Positions 34,690 through 44,688 of a DNA stretch of 64,000 nucleotides are shown in pieces. The number at the start of each line of letters is the position of its first letter. The first letter of the stretch is position 1. A program made the translations under genes and the position numbers. Source of the DNA: Parerythrobacter aestuarii (GTDB lineage: Bacteria; Pseudomonadota; Alphaproteobacteria; Sphingomonadales; Sphingomonadaceae); assembly GCF_030140925.1 (NCBI RefSeq), contig NZ_JARBWD010000001.1:1674001-1738000 (forward strand). The letters run 5' to 3'. A model generated the notes under the pieces. That model was not told the origin of the DNA and ran no database searches. It saw only the letters and a program-made list of their open reading frames with translations.

Positions 34690-35948
34690 CAGGTCTTCTC
34701 GAATTTGTTGCGGAGGTAGATGGCAAGGCCGTTCATAAGCAGCAGGAACAGCAGGAGCACGATAATAGCGGCACTGGTCCGCTCGATGAAGCCGCGGTCG
34801 ATTTCATCGGACCACAGGAAAATTTGCACCGGTAGGACGGTGGCGGGCGAGGTGAAGCCATCAGGCGGGGTTGCGACGAATGCCCGCATGCCGATCATCA
34901 ACAGTGGTGCGGTTTCGCCCAGCGCCCGGGCCATGCCGATGATGGTACCAGTCAGGATTCCGGGCAAAGCCAGCGGCAGGACGTGATGGAAGACGACCTG
35001 CACCGGAGAAGCACCGACGGCCAACGCCCCGTCGCGAATCGATGGGGGAACCGCCTTGATGGCATTGCGCCCGGAAATGACAATCACCGGCATGGTCATG
35101 AGCGCGAGCGTCATCCCGCCGATCAGCGGCGCAGAACGCATGTTGGGGAACATCCAGAGGAATACTGCAAGACCCAGCAGACCGAAGATGATTGAAGGAA
35201 CTGCTGCCAGATTGTTGATCGAGACTTCGATGATGTCGGTCCAGCGGTTCTTGGGCGCATATTCTTCGAGATAGACTGCGGCCAGCACACCGATGGGGAA
35301 TGCCATCACGAGTGTCACCAGCATGGTAAGCATCGAGCCTTTGAGCGCGCCCCAAATACCCACCATTTGCGGATCGGTCGCGTCAGATCGTGTCAGGAAT
35401 CCCTGGTCGAAATTGGCGTCGAGCTTACCTTCTGCCTCCAGCTTGCTGGCCAACTGCTGGATTTCAGGTGTCCCTTCGCCATCCACACCTTGCGCTAGGT
35501 CTCCCGATGCTGGGAGCCAGAAAACGGTTTCCTTGGCCATCAGAGAAGGGTCGGCAACGATCTGCTGGGCGACTTCCCGCCAGGCCTCGTCGCTGACCTC
35601 GGCCGCACCTTCAGCGCCCAATTCCTGGGTGGCAGCGAAATCGACGACCTGCGGCAAACCCTGCAACTGCAGCGATTGAACGGCACCTGTCGCCTTCAGC
35701 GTCTGCGCGTCTGCGGCAATGCCAGATTCCGCCAGATTGATGGGGACCCTTAACTCATCGCGCTGAAACCCGGAAATGCCGGTCAACAGCATGTTGCCCA
35801 GCAGCAGGATGAGGATGGCGACGGAAAATGCAATCGCGCCAAGCCCGATCAGCTTGAAGCGCTTCTCTGCGGCATAGCGCTGCTTCAGGCGCTTCTCGAA
35901 CGCCGGCGTGCGAGTGGGCCCGCCTTCGGTGGGTGCGGAACTATTCAT
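34686..35948 (-). CDS. pstA: Phosphate ABC transporter permease PstA (extended N-terminus)
   Basis: A 420-residue permease. The C-terminal 240 residues are the standard six-span BPD transport domain, with [12 protein letters not shown] as the EAA-loop region. Residues 1-180 hold one membrane span and a large periplasmic insertion, as in alphaproteobacterial PstA with DUF3333. It overlaps pstC by 8 bases and pstB by 4, so translation is probably coupled. Confidence 0.94.
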   Translation of the reverse strand: MNSSAPTEGGPTRTPAFEKRLKQRYAAEKRFKLIGLGAIAFSVAILILLLGNMLLTGISGFQRDELRVPINLAESGIAADAQTLKATGAVQSLQLQGLPQVVDFAATQELGAEGAAEVSDEAWREVAQQIVADPSLMAKETVFWLPASGDLAQGVDGEGTPEIQQLASKLEAEGKLDANFDQGFLTRSDATDPQMVGIWGALKGSMLTMLVTLVMAFPIGVLAAVYLEEYAPKNRWTDIIEVSINNLAAVPSIIFGLLGLAVFLWMFPNMRSAPLIGGMTLALMTMPVIVISGRNAIKAVPPSIRDGALAVGASPVQVVFHHVLPLALPGILTGTIIGMARALGETAPLLMIGMRAFVATPPDGFTSPATVLPVQIFLWSDEIDRGFIERTSAAIIVLLLFLLLMNGLAIYLRNKFEKTW

Positions 35949-37326
35949 AGGCTTCCCGGAACCGCTTGACGACGCTGAGCGCGATGAAGTTCAGGCCCAG
36001 TGTGACCATGAACAGGACAAACCCCAGCGCGAAGGCGCTGAGTGTGGCGGGATGATCGAAGCTGCCTTCACCGGTCAGCAAGGCAACGATCTGCACGGTC
36101 ACCGTGGTCATGGCTTCGAGCGGGTTGGCGGAGAGATTGGCGGCGGTCGACGCGGCCATCACCACGATCATGGTTTCGCCTATCGCACGGCTGATGGCGA
36201 GCATGACCCCAGCGACGATCCCGGGCAGGGCGGCGGGGATAAGTACACGCTTGATGGTTTCCGACTTGGTCGCACCCATGGCCAGGCTGCCGTCGCGCAT
36301 CGCCTGCGGGACTGCGGCGATGCTATCGTCAGCCATGGATGACACGAACGGAATGATCATCACGCCCATGACAAGCCCCGCAGCCAGTGCGCTTTCGCTC
36401 GAGGCATTCGAGATGCCGACGGAAATCGCGATATCGCGAATAAAGGGTGCCACGGTCAGCGCTGCGAAATAGCCATAGACCACGGTCGGGACGCCGGCGA
36501 GGATCTCAAGCGCAGGCTTGAGCCACTTGCGCCACTTCGGATTGGCATATTGTGTGAGGTAGATCGCGCTCATCAGCCCGAGCGGAATCGCTACGATCAT
36601 GGCGATGATGGCACCGATAAAAATCGTGCCCCAGAACAGTGGGATAGCACCATAGCGATCGCCCTGCGGCGCGTCCGGATTTGCCATGGGGTCGGGATTC
36701 CAGCTGGTCCCGAACAGGAAGTCTATCGGCGAAACCATCCCGAAGAACCGTATGGTCTCGAAAATAAGGCTCGCAAGGATACCGAACGTCGTGAGGATCG
36801 CGACCAGCGAAGCGACCAGAAGGATCACCATCACACCTTTTTCGACCCGATTACGGGCATGAAAATCGGGCTTGAGCCGGGTGTAAGCCCACAGGCCTGT
36901 AACGACCGCGATGCAAGCCGCCAGTGCGGCGCCGATCCAGTTGTAGAAGGAGATTGCTTCGCGAAACGGTTCGACCAGTCCGCTTGCAGCGGGATTGAAG
37001 ACACTAGCCGAAGCGCCCGTCGCCACGGCGCGGGCTTCTGCGAGCATGGTATCGCGCTGAAATCCGAAGGCGGGCAGGGCCTGTGCCGCCGGGTCGGCCA
37101 TAACCGACTGCAGCACCAGCGAGGGGGCCAGTGAGCTCCAGATAATCGCGAAAAGGATCATCGGTATGCCGACCCAGAGAGCGACATACCAGGCATGATA
37201 ATTGGGGCGTGCCAACATTCGGCGATCGGGTGACGCCCTCAGGAAAGACCATGCCCGAGCGCGACCAGCCAGCCAGCCTGCAAGCCCGAGGGCAATAGCC
37301 AAGAGAAGGAGGAATGCTGGCGACAT
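35941..37326 (-). CDS. pstC: Phosphate ABC transporter permease PstC
   Basis: A 461-residue permease. About 200 N-terminal residues (two or three spans and a periplasmic loop) precede the transport domain, beginning near WGTIFIGAIIAMIVAIPLGL. The EAA-loop signature is AISRAIGETMIVVMAAS. This long form is usual in alphaproteobacteria and partners DUF3333-type PstA. It is the first gene of the pstC-pstA-pstB-phoU-phoB run; a Pho box lies 122 bases upstream. No pstS gene lies before it. Confidence 0.94.
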   Translation of the reverse strand: MSPAFLLLLAIALGLAGWLAGRARAWSFLRASPDRRMLARPNYHAWYVALWVGIPMILFAIIWSSLAPSLVLQSVMADPAAQALPAFGFQRDTMLAEARAVATGASASVFNPAASGLVEPFREAISFYNWIGAALAACIAVVTGLWAYTRLKPDFHARNRVEKGVMVILLVASLVAILTTFGILASLIFETIRFFGMVSPIDFLFGTSWNPDPMANPDAPQGDRYGAIPLFWGTIFIGAIIAMIVAIPLGLMSAIYLTQYANPKWRKWLKPALEILAGVPTVVYGYFAALTVAPFIRDIAISVGISNASSESALAAGLVMGVMIIPFVSSMADDSIAAVPQAMRDGSLAMGATKSETIKRVLIPAALPGIVAGVMLAISRAIGETMIVVMAASTAANLSANPLEAMTTVTVQIVALLTGEGSFDHPATLSAFALGFVLFMVTLGLNFIALSVVKRFREAYE

Positions 37327-37447
37327 TACCTGAATACGTCCCTGAAGGTTTCCAAGTGAATCCGTGGCTCGATTATCCGGGCGATCTGTAGCGATCCCTG
37401 CTGCGGACCTGGGCCAGCATTCATCCCCTGCGCCTTGATGAAGCTGT

Positions 37448-37465
37448 ATGACAGATTGATGACAG
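37448..37465 (-). promoter_or_regulatory. Pho box upstream of pstC
   Basis: On the minus strand two exact CTGTCAT repeats are separated by four bases (CAAT), the canonical 11-bp-spaced PhoB site. It sits between the phoR stop and the pstC start (37326), so PhoB should drive the pst operon separately from phoR. Confidence 0.9.
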
Positions 37466-37476
37466 TGCGCATCGGA

Positions 37477-38712
37477 TCAGGCCACCTTGTCATCCGGTTC
37501 TGGCAAGGGTCGCCCGATCGCCGCCATTTCCGTTTCGTTCCAGCGCGGAATGCGAACGGTGATCGTCGTGCCTACGCCCGCTTCGCTGGCAATATCGAGC
37601 CTGCCCCTGTGACGCTGCACGATATGCTTCACGATCGCCAGTCCGAGCCCGGTCCCGCCTGAGGCAAGGCTGCGACCTGGATCCGTGCGATAGAAGCGCC
37701 GGGTCAGATGTGGCAAATGCTCGGCACTGATGCCGGGACCGCGATCAATGACTTCCAGCTTGGTATCGCCATTGGCGGCGGTTGATAGCCGTACAGTCAC
37801 CGGCGATTCCGCTCCGCCGTACTTGAATGCATTGTCGACGAGATTGCGAACCAACTGTTCGACCTGCTGTTCGTCCCCGGCAATCGGATACTCACCGGCG
37901 AGGTCGAGTTCCAGCCTGCCGTCGCGCTCTGACGAGATCGAAACATCGCGCGATGCCCGCTCAACCAGCTGTCGAAGGTCGACCCGCGACTGTGGCCGCT
38001 CATGCTTTTCAGCCTCGATTCGTGACAGCGACATCAGGTCGCTGACAAGCGCCTGCAACCTGCGAGCTTCGCGATGGATGGTATCGAGAAACTTCTTGGC
38101 CGTGGACGAGTCAAGGTTCTCTGGCGCTTCGCTGAGGGTTTCGACATAGCCTATGATCGAAGCGAGTGGTGTGCGCAGTTCATGGCTGGCGTTCGCGACG
38201 AAGTCGGTGTGAGCGCGACTGATATCGACTTCGGCTGTCTTGCTAACCAGTTCCAGGACCGCCAGTTCGTTTTCCATCTGATAACGTGAGAGACGCCAGA
38301 TATCCTTGGGTCGCACAAGCCCGGTTATGATGGCCTCACCAGCAGTCTTGCGATCGACCAGCGACACCGCTTCGGGATGGCGCAAGGCAACTCTGACATC
38401 CTGACCGATGATGTGCTTGCCCAGGATATTACGTGCCGAACGATTGGCAATGATCACGCGGTTGCGTTCTGTGAGGAGAAGTGGTGAGCCGGAATGCTCG
38501 ATCATTTCGGCCATCCCTTCGCGTGAGAAGGGTGTCTCCTGAGGCCTTGCAATAAGCTCTCGCGGGGTCGGCCTGACCAGCCATAGTGAACCCGTCCAGA
38601 CGACCAGCGCCAGGAAAGCGAGCAAGGGATCAACCCCTGCGAGTGCGAGCACGACTGTCGTCGATACTGCCAGAGCAAAGCCAGACCAGGGAAAGGAATC
38701 ACCCGCTTCCAT
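37477..38712 (-). CDS. phoR: Phosphate regulon sensor histidine kinase PhoR
   Basis: 411 residues. Two N-terminal membrane spans (about 10-45) have almost no periplasmic loop, as usual for PhoR. A PAS-like domain spans 70-150. The phospho-acceptor His is in FVANASHELRTPLASIIGY. The ATPase has NLVDNAFKYG (N box), DRGPGIS (G1) and GGTGLGLAIVKHI (G2). It phosphorylates PhoB when phosphate is scarce. It lies upstream of pstC, separated by 150 bases that hold the Pho box. Confidence 0.94.
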   Translation of the reverse strand: MEAGDSFPWSGFALAVSTTVVLALAGVDPLLAFLALVVWTGSLWLVRPTPRELIARPQETPFSREGMAEMIEHSGSPLLLTERNRVIIANRSARNILGKHIIGQDVRVALRHPEAVSLVDRKTAGEAIITGLVRPKDIWRLSRYQMENELAVLELVSKTAEVDISRAHTDFVANASHELRTPLASIIGYVETLSEAPENLDSSTAKKFLDTIHREARRLQALVSDLMSLSRIEAEKHERPQSRVDLRQLVERASRDVSISSERDGRLELDLAGEYPIAGDEQQVEQLVRNLVDNAFKYGGAESPVTVRLSTAANGDTKLEVIDRGPGISAEHLPHLTRRFYRTDPGRSLASGGTGLGLAIVKHIVQRHRGRLDIASEAGVGTTITVRIPRWNETEMAAIGRPLPEPDDKVA

Positions 38713-38831
38713 GTTTGCGGGCCTTAGTGATCTTGGCAGGGTGGTTCCAGCCGGGCCGTGGACAAAGCCGTGTATTGCGCGAGATTGCGCGAAAAATGGA
38801 TGCTCAGCGATGTTTGAAATGCGCCTCCGGG

Positions 38832-38906
38832 TGGTGACCCGTACGGGAATCGAACCCGTGTTTCAGCCGTGAAAGGGCCGCGTCCTAACCGCTAGACGAA
38901 CGGGCC
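38832..38906 (-). tRNA. tRNA-Glu (UUC anticodon)
   Basis: A 75-nt tRNA with encoded CCA. On the minus strand the acceptor GGCCCGT pairs with ACGGGTC. The anticodon stem CGGCC/GGCTG encloses CTTTCAC with anticodon TTC. The T-arm includes GGTTCGAATC-type sequence. CCA corresponds to TGG at 38832-38834 on the plus strand. Confidence 0.97.
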
Positions 38907-38997
38907 AAAGGTGCCCATCCCGGAGGCGAGCCGCGCAATTAGGGATGTGAATTCGAGCGGTCAAGTGTTGAATGCACATGACAGCGAGGTTTTGCGT

Positions 38998-40785
38998 TCA
39001 ATCAGCCCAGGCAGCGTCTTCCAGATGCAGTTCAGCTGCCGGCCGCGCTCCCCAATCGTCGATCTTGGCCCGGCCTGCCAACCACAGTTTTCGCCCGCGC
39101 GCACTGTGCAGGATTGCCTGGCCCCAATCTGTTTCCGCCGCCCGGAATGCGATTGCCTTGATGGAACCTCCCTCAGGGCTGCCCGCGATCAAGCGAAGGT
39201 GGTCATTCCCGACGATATCGGCCTTGATGACATGCACTGGCCCGATGGCCACGCGCGGCCCGGGCCATCCTACGCCATAAGGACCGGCCCGGTCGAGCGA
39301 GTGCACGAGCTCGGGCGTAAGGCCCCGCGGGCCGACCGCCAGGTCTAGAGTCATGACCTGCTCCGCCATGGCCCGACCGACCGGTCCTTCAAGCCGTTCA
39401 CACAGCCAATCATGAAAGGTTTCGATCTTGCCTGATTCGATCGTCAGTCCGGCGGCCATGGCGTGCCCGCCGCCTGCAACCAGCAAATCATCTTCGCGCG
39501 CGCCGATAATCGCTGCGCCCAGATCCACGCCGGATATCGAGCGCCCCGATCCCTTGCCTTCACCGGTCTGGCCGTCGACAGCGATAACGATAGTTGGCTT
39601 GCCAGTCTTTTCCTTGATCCGCCCAGCCACGATCCCGATCACTCCGGGATGCCAGCCTTCACCTGATACCAGGTGGACAGGGCGATTGTGCTGTCCGGAC
39701 AATTGCGCTTCGGCATCGGCCTGAACGGCAGCCTCAATGGCACGGCGCTCTTCGTTCAGCCCGGACAGCTGCGAGGAGATGGTCCGCGCCTCGTCAGGAT
39801 CCTCAGTTGTGAGCAACCTGACCCCGAGAGTAGATTCTCCGACGCGACCTCCTGCATTGATACGCGGGCCTAGAGCAAACCCGAGGTCGCTGCATATCGG
39901 GGCCCGTTTGAGCCTGCTGGCGTCGATCAAGGCACTCATGCCGGTATTATTGCGCTTCGCCATGACCTTCAGCCCTTGCGAAACAAACGCCCGGTTGAGG
40001 CCATGCAGAGCAGCGACATCTGCAACAGTGCCAAGTGCGACGAGATCCAGCAGGCCGCGGATGTCCGGTTCGGCCCGGTCGGTGAAGTAGGCGCGCTCTC
40101 TCAGTGTGCGAACCACGGCGATGGCAAGGAGAAACGCCACACCCACGGCAGCCAGGTGCCCGTGGGCGGCGGCTTCATCGGTTTCATCGAGTCGGTTGGG
40201 ATTGACCAAAGCGATCGCAGGCGGGAGTTCTGGTGGACATTTGTGATGATCCACGACGATGACATCGACCCCGGCATCTCGTGCCATGGAAAGTGCTTCC
40301 TGGGCCATGGCACCGCAATCGACGGTTACGATCAGGCTCGATCCACCCCGGCCAATCTCGACCAATGCCTCGCCGCTTGGGCCATACCCTTCGAGCAGGC
40401 GATCCGGGATGTAATAGTCGGCATCATGGCCAAGCAACCGGAAGAGCCGGATCATCAACGCAGCACTGGTCGCGCCGTCGACATCATAGTCGCCGTAAAT
40501 CGTTACCTTCTCGCGGGAGATAATCGCCTGTGCGATCCGTTCCGCCGCTGTATCCATATCCTGGAAGCAAGATGGATCGGGCAGGAAACCACCAAGTGTC
40601 GGCGTGCGATGGCGATCCAGATCATCGCGATCCACCCCACGTGAGAGCAGTAACTGAGTGACGATATCGTCTTCCAGTCCGATGGCTCCTCCATCGAGTT
40701 CCATATTGCCGCCTCGCCATCTCCAGGCACGACCGGATAGCGAGCAGGAAACGCCAAAGACGTGAGATAGAGCATGCGATGCCAT
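38998..40785 (-). CDS. recJ: Single-stranded-DNA-specific exonuclease RecJ
   Basis: A 595-residue 5'-3' ssDNA exonuclease for recombination, mismatch and base-excision repair. It has the DHH motifs: IYGDYDVDGATSAALM (motif I), VTVDCG (II), VVDHHKCPPELP (III, the DHH itself) and DLVALGTVADV (IV). The C-terminal DHHA1 half has GEGWHPGVIGIVAGRIKEK and GGGHAMAAGLTI. The N-terminal VFGVSCSLSGRAWRWRGGN supports the start at 40785. Confidence 0.96.
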   Translation of the reverse strand: MASHALSHVFGVSCSLSGRAWRWRGGNMELDGGAIGLEDDIVTQLLLSRGVDRDDLDRHRTPTLGGFLPDPSCFQDMDTAAERIAQAIISREKVTIYGDYDVDGATSAALMIRLFRLLGHDADYYIPDRLLEGYGPSGEALVEIGRGGSSLIVTVDCGAMAQEALSMARDAGVDVIVVDHHKCPPELPPAIALVNPNRLDETDEAAAHGHLAAVGVAFLLAIAVVRTLRERAYFTDRAEPDIRGLLDLVALGTVADVAALHGLNRAFVSQGLKVMAKRNNTGMSALIDASRLKRAPICSDLGFALGPRINAGGRVGESTLGVRLLTTEDPDEARTISSQLSGLNEERRAIEAAVQADAEAQLSGQHNRPVHLVSGEGWHPGVIGIVAGRIKEKTGKPTIVIAVDGQTGEGKGSGRSISGVDLGAAIIGAREDDLLVAGGGHAMAAGLTIESGKIETFHDWLCERLEGPVGRAMAEQVMTLDLAVGPRGLTPELVHSLDRAGPYGVGWPGPRVAIGPVHVIKADIVGNDHLRLIAGSPEGGSIKAIAFRAAETDWGQAILHSARGRKLWLAGRAKIDDWGARPAAELHLEDAAWAD

Positions 40786-40868
40786 GTTCGGATACTAGCC
40801 TGCTTAAGCCACCGGGCAAATGCAACGGGATTGACTTTCGACAGCTGGCAGCGAACCCTTGGCATGTG

Positions 40869-41354
40869 ATGCAATCCGGCAAACTCCTCATTGCCTGGCA
40901 CAGTCGAACCGGAGCGAGCCGGGCGATGGCCCACAGTGCTGCTGTGGGAGCGGGCGATGGTTCCCTCCTGCTTGCTGCCGAAGATGTCTGTGCCGATCAC
41001 CTGTTGCAGGCGGCTGGCTATCTTTTCGTGTGTCCCGAGAATCTCGCAACCATGAGCGGGATCATGAAAGACATGTTTGATCGCTGCTATTATCCGGTTC
41101 TTGGAAAGATCGAGGGACGTCCTTACGCTACGGCTATCGCTGCGGGATCGGACGGCGAGGGCGCACAACGGCAAATTGACAGGATTGCCAAGGGCTGGCG
41201 GCTCAAGCGTGTGGCTGATCCGCTCATCATTTGTACGGAAGCTCAGCAGCCCGAGGATATCCTGCGAGAAAAGCGACTTTCAGGTCACCAAATGGTCCAG
41301 TGTCGCCAACTGGGCGAGGCATTGGCATCCGGACTGGAAATGGGCATTTTCTAG
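40869..41354 (+). CDS. Flavodoxin-like NAD(P)H-dependent oxidoreductase
   Basis: About 161 residues. The N-terminal strand-loop LLIAWHSRTGASRAMAHSA is a flavodoxin-type phosphate loop for FMN (T/S-x-T-G pattern). YLFVCPENLATMSGIMKDMFDRCYYP resembles the second FMN loop of flavodoxin-fold reductases. The start at the ATG at 40869 is supported by this fold; the earlier frame adds a non-homologous tail. It is divergent from recJ with 83 bases between starts. The redox partner is unknown. Confidence 0.75.
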   Translation: MQSGKLLIAWHSRTGASRAMAHSAAVGAGDGSLLLAAEDVCADHLLQAAGYLFVCPENLATMSGIMKDMFDRCYYPVLGKIEGRPYATAIAAGSDGEGAQRQIDRIAKGWRLKRVADPLIICTEAQQPEDILREKRLSGHQMVQCRQLGEALASGLEMGIF

Positions 41355-41438
41355 AAAACTGTATCCATCACGGATGGTTATCGCCCGCAGCGACTCGACT
41401 ACGCCCTCAAATCACGGCAGAAATAGTTCGGGCAGCAA

Positions 41439-42245
41439 TTGGAGGTCGGGTCGATTCCTAGTGAAGACCATCGAGCAGGATCGCGGTATCGCGAGCCGGA
41501 CCTTCTTTATCTCTTCCCGCGGGAAGGGCGTCCGGATTTTCCAGCAGTTCGTAACGCGGTCGATGCCAGCGAAGGCGTTTCGATTTCGCTAGACCCTCTG
41601 GGCTCCGAACATGGAACTGATGGATTAAATGGTCCGGATACGCTGTGGATCGAGTTGCACTATGAAGGGCTGACCTTCGATCTGTCGGGCCTCGCCCCTG
41701 GCAAGCCAGCGGCTTTGCCGCGCATACAAAGCTGGCTCGGAATTCCGGATCACAAGCATGCCGAGGCGCTCCGTTGTGTCGGCTTGGCGTTTGGTCCCCA
41801 TATCCGTGCGGGGAGCTCCACTCTCCCCGTGTTGCGGGGCTTTCTCGATGTCGCTGCCAAGCTGAGTGTGTCGCTGGATGCCTGTCGCGGCGTTTGCTGG
41901 GCTGCCTCAGGAACAGTCATCTCGTGTGATGCATTCGTGCAGCTGGTCGACCGTTGGTTCAAGGACGGTGTTCTACCCGATTACCTCTTCGCTTCGCTGA
42001 AGAGCAATAGTGAGGGTGCGCTTGAAACCTGTGGGCTGGCATACTTTACGGGCCAGGAGCTGGAGATACATCCGGGATTGGTTGGAGACCGGCATCAAGC
42101 GAGCCTGCTGGCCCTGCGTATCGTCAGCCAGTTGGTCCACCGCGGGGCACTAACGAAAGCGGAGCATGCCATAGCACCAGATGGGTCAGTGCTTCAGCTC
42201 GTTCCCACACCCGACGGGAAGACCGTTCTCGTCGGGGCTGGTTAG
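41439..42245 (+). CDS. Unrecognised protein of about 268 residues
   Basis: The frame stays open from the stop at 41424 to the TAG at 42243. No ATG lies near the beginning; TTG at 41439 is the nearest possible start, so the true start is uncertain. The sequence is soluble with mixed alpha/beta character. Segments such as DTLWIELHYEGLTFDLSGLAPGKPA and DKAHAEAL-like repeats do not match a family I know. Low Cys and no obvious motif. It lies 84 bases after the flavodoxin-like gene and converges on the nitronate monooxygenase gene. Confidence 0.55.
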   Translation: MEVGSIPSEDHRAGSRYREPDLLYLFPREGRPDFPAVRNAVDASEGVSISLDPLGSEHGTDGLNGPDTLWIELHYEGLTFDLSGLAPGKPAALPRIQSWLGIPDHKHAEALRCVGLAFGPHIRAGSSTLPVLRGFLDVAAKLSVSLDACRGVCWAASGTVISCDAFVQLVDRWFKDGVLPDYLFASLKSNSEGALETCGLAYFTGQELEIHPGLVGDRHQASLLALRIVSQLVHRGALTKAEHAIAPDGSVLQLVPTPDGKTVLVGAG

Positions 42246-42254
42246 ATTCCGGTC

Positions 42255-43232
42255 TCAGCCGTAGGGAGCTGAATTGGCCAGAAGCGCATCGCGGGCAGCG
42301 AGATATTCGGCCTCCAGCCTGGCAACGCGCTCTTCAACAGTTTCGACAGCCTTGACCGCACCGACCCCCTGGCCCGATCCCCATATATCCTTCCATGCCT
42401 TGGCCTTGGTGTTACCACCACTGCCGAAGTTCATCTTGGACGGATCGCTTTCCGGCAGGTTGTCGGGATCGAGTCCCGAGCTTTCGATCGAGGAGCGCAG
42501 GTAGTTGCCGTGCACGCCGGTAAACAGGTTGGTGTAGACGATGCCTTCGGCGCTCCCCTCAACGATGCCTTGTTTGTACCCCGGGTCGGCATTTGCTTCA
42601 TGCGTGGCGATCCATGCACTGCCGATATAGGCAAAGTCGGCGGAAAGCGCTTGCGCAGCCAGGACCGAGCGACCGTGAGCGATTGCTCCCGACAGTGCGA
42701 CAAGCCCGTCAAACCATTCGCGAATTTCCTGCATCAGCGCGAAAGGAGACTGGGTGCCTGCATGGCCGCCGGCCCCAGCGGCGACCGGGATCAGGCCCGT
42801 CGCACCTTTCTCGATAGCTTTCTGAGCGAAGCGATTGTTGATCACGTCATGCAAAGTGATCCCGCCCCAATTCTTGACGGCGTCAAAAACCTCGGTCCGT
42901 GCTCCTAACGAGGTGATCACCATGGGCACTTGCCATTTCTCGCAAGTTGCCATGTCGGCATCGAGCCGGTCGTTGGACTTGTGGACGATCTGATTGACGG
43001 CAAAGGGCGCCGCCGGACGATCCGGGTTTTCCCGGTTATGCTTGGCCAGTTCCTCGGTAATCTGGTGCAGCCATTCATCAAGAAGGGATTGCGGCCTGGC
43101 ATTGAGCGCGGGGAAACTGCCGATAATCCCCGCCTTGCACTGGGCAATGACGAGCTCCGGCCCGGAGACGATGAAGAGCGGCGAACCGATGACAGGGAGG
43201 CGCAGTTTGTCGAACGGGGCGGGAAGCGGCAT
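42255..43232 (-). CDS. Nitronate monooxygenase / 2-nitropropane dioxygenase family protein
   Basis: A 325-residue FMN-dependent TIM-barrel enzyme. PVIGSPLFIVSGPELVIAQCKAGIIGSFPALNAR is the N-terminal FMN-binding start of this family. GLIPVAAGAGGHAGTQSPFALMQEIR holds the GGHAG loop, and a catalytic His corresponds to that region. Members oxidise alkyl nitronates or act as enoyl reductases; the substrate here is unknown. The ATG at 43232 is chosen: GGAG lies 8 bases before it, and the longer frame starts at a TTG. Confidence 0.87.
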   Translation of the reverse strand: MPLPAPFDKLRLPVIGSPLFIVSGPELVIAQCKAGIIGSFPALNARPQSLLDEWLHQITEELAKHNRENPDRPAAPFAVNQIVHKSNDRLDADMATCEKWQVPMVITSLGARTEVFDAVKNWGGITLHDVINNRFAQKAIEKGATGLIPVAAGAGGHAGTQSPFALMQEIREWFDGLVALSGAIAHGRSVLAAQALSADFAYIGSAWIATHEANADPGYKQGIVEGSAEGIVYTNLFTGVHGNYLRSSIESSGLDPDNLPESDPSKMNFGSGGNTKAKAWKDIWGSGQGVGAVKAVETVEERVARLEAEYLAARDALLANSAPYG

Positions 43233-43312
43233 CCAGTGAACTCCGGTTTTGTTTTGCAATTGATCGCAGCGCTTATGCGGTAGCGTCGCTGTTGTCGAGG
43301 GGGAGCTGTGAT

Positions 43313-44365
43313 CTACGCGAGCAGGTCTTCGATGTCATAGACTCTCGCCGCAGTACCGGCGAACAGTGCACGCTTCTCGTCATCAGAGTGGCCGCGTGCG
43401 AGACGTTTGAAGGAATTCCACAACACGTCGTAACTCGCACCCCATCGATCGACCGGATAATTGCTTTCAAACATCCCGCGCTCGGGTCCAAAGGCTTCTA
43501 TGCAAGTTTCGATGTAGGGGCGCCACAGCGCCGCCAAATGCTCCGAGCCGTAGCCCATGGCGGGACCATCTTCCGGCAGGCCACAGAACGCCATGGCAAG
43601 ACCACCGAGCTTGATTGAAACATTGGGGCATTCGGCCAGTTCATGGATCGCATGGCGCCAACGGTCGAAGTTTTCATGCAGGGTGCCACGATAGCTGGCG
43701 ATGTTGAGTGGTGTCCCGCAGTGGTCGAGTACGATGGGCTGGTCCGGGAAGGCTCGGGCAAGATCGGTGACATCCCCAATCTGCGGCTCCAGCACCCAGG
43801 CATCGAAAGTCAGTCCCAATTCACCCACGTGTTTGAAACCTGTGCGGAAGGTGCTGTCCCGATACAGGCCCTCTGGTGCATGGAAGGGTGCACCCAGGAC
43901 CGCAGGATCAGCGTCCCACGCACCTTGATGGCGGATACCCTTGAAGCGAGGAGAAGCAGCCATGAGGGCTTCGAGGACCGGCCTTGCACCATCGCCCAAC
44001 AACAAATCGGCATGGCCAAGTATGGCATGGCACGGACGATAGCTTCCATAGATGCCACTTGCCCCCTGTGCGGCGACACCGTTGACGAATTCTACCTCGC
44101 CGACAACTTTCTTAGCCTCCCCATAGGCACCATTGTAGAATGCTCCGCATTCCATGAAGCAGGTGCCGACGATGTTATGGCCGCCTGGAATTCCGCCCTT
44201 GGTATCTGCCTGCAACTCATCGAAGGTGTAGTAAGCGGCATCAATCAAAGCGGCGATGAAATCATGATGTGGTTCCTGCAGGGCAGGGAGCATTGGCCTG
44301 AGGTCCCACAGGTGGTGATGCGGATCGATGATCGGCAGGTCAGGTTCGAGAATCGATTCGGTCAT
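43313..44365 (-). CDS. Amidohydrolase family (amidohydrolase 2) protein
   Basis: A 350-residue TIM-barrel metal hydrolase. The N-terminal DPHHHLWDLR supplies HxH metal ligands. FKGIRHQGAWDAD, VLDHCGTPLNIASY (a later ligand His) and the Asp region MFESNYPVDRWG complete the family pattern. Members are lactone hydrolases or decarboxylases. It shares a direction with the nitronate-monooxygenase-like gene 80 bases downstream, so the two may serve one catabolic route; that is inference. Confidence 0.85.
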   Translation of the reverse strand: MTESILEPDLPIIDPHHHLWDLRPMLPALQEPHHDFIAALIDAAYYTFDELQADTKGGIPGGHNIVGTCFMECGAFYNGAYGEAKKVVGEVEFVNGVAAQGASGIYGSYRPCHAILGHADLLLGDGARPVLEALMAASPRFKGIRHQGAWDADPAVLGAPFHAPEGLYRDSTFRTGFKHVGELGLTFDAWVLEPQIGDVTDLARAFPDQPIVLDHCGTPLNIASYRGTLHENFDRWRHAIHELAECPNVSIKLGGLAMAFCGLPEDGPAMGYGSEHLAALWRPYIETCIEAFGPERGMFESNYPVDRWGASYDVLWNSFKRLARGHSDDEKRALFAGTAARVYDIEDLLA

Positions 44366-44688
44366 GCTGGGCTTCCTCTCCCGTGAAATCCGTCAGGTGG
44401 AACACATGGAACACTGTCCGGGAGATTGGAAGGGGGTGGCTGCATGGTACCTCGCCGGCCTGATGCTGTGGGCAGATGGGGGTGGGGGCTGTCCTGACGT
44501 GGGGTCGCCGAAGGCGAGAAACGAGGCCGTTTGGGTTCGATACCATCAACTCCAGGCGAAGGCTCCGGACAAGATGTCTTTCGACGCAATATTGTTGCTC
44601 CGGCAATAGTTGCATTGTGCAATGCGATAGCACTCGCCAGCGGGCATGAAATGTTGTAACCTCCCATGTGATTTTGGGGAGAAGAACA
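44366..44688. other. 323-base intergenic region between amidohydrolase and vWA genes
   Basis: No convincing gene is seen. It should hold two divergent promoters. One notable element is GCATTG-TG-CAATGC (44612-44625), a short palindrome 63 bases before the vWA start. No tRNA-like or repeat structure was found here by eye. Confidence 0.5.
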
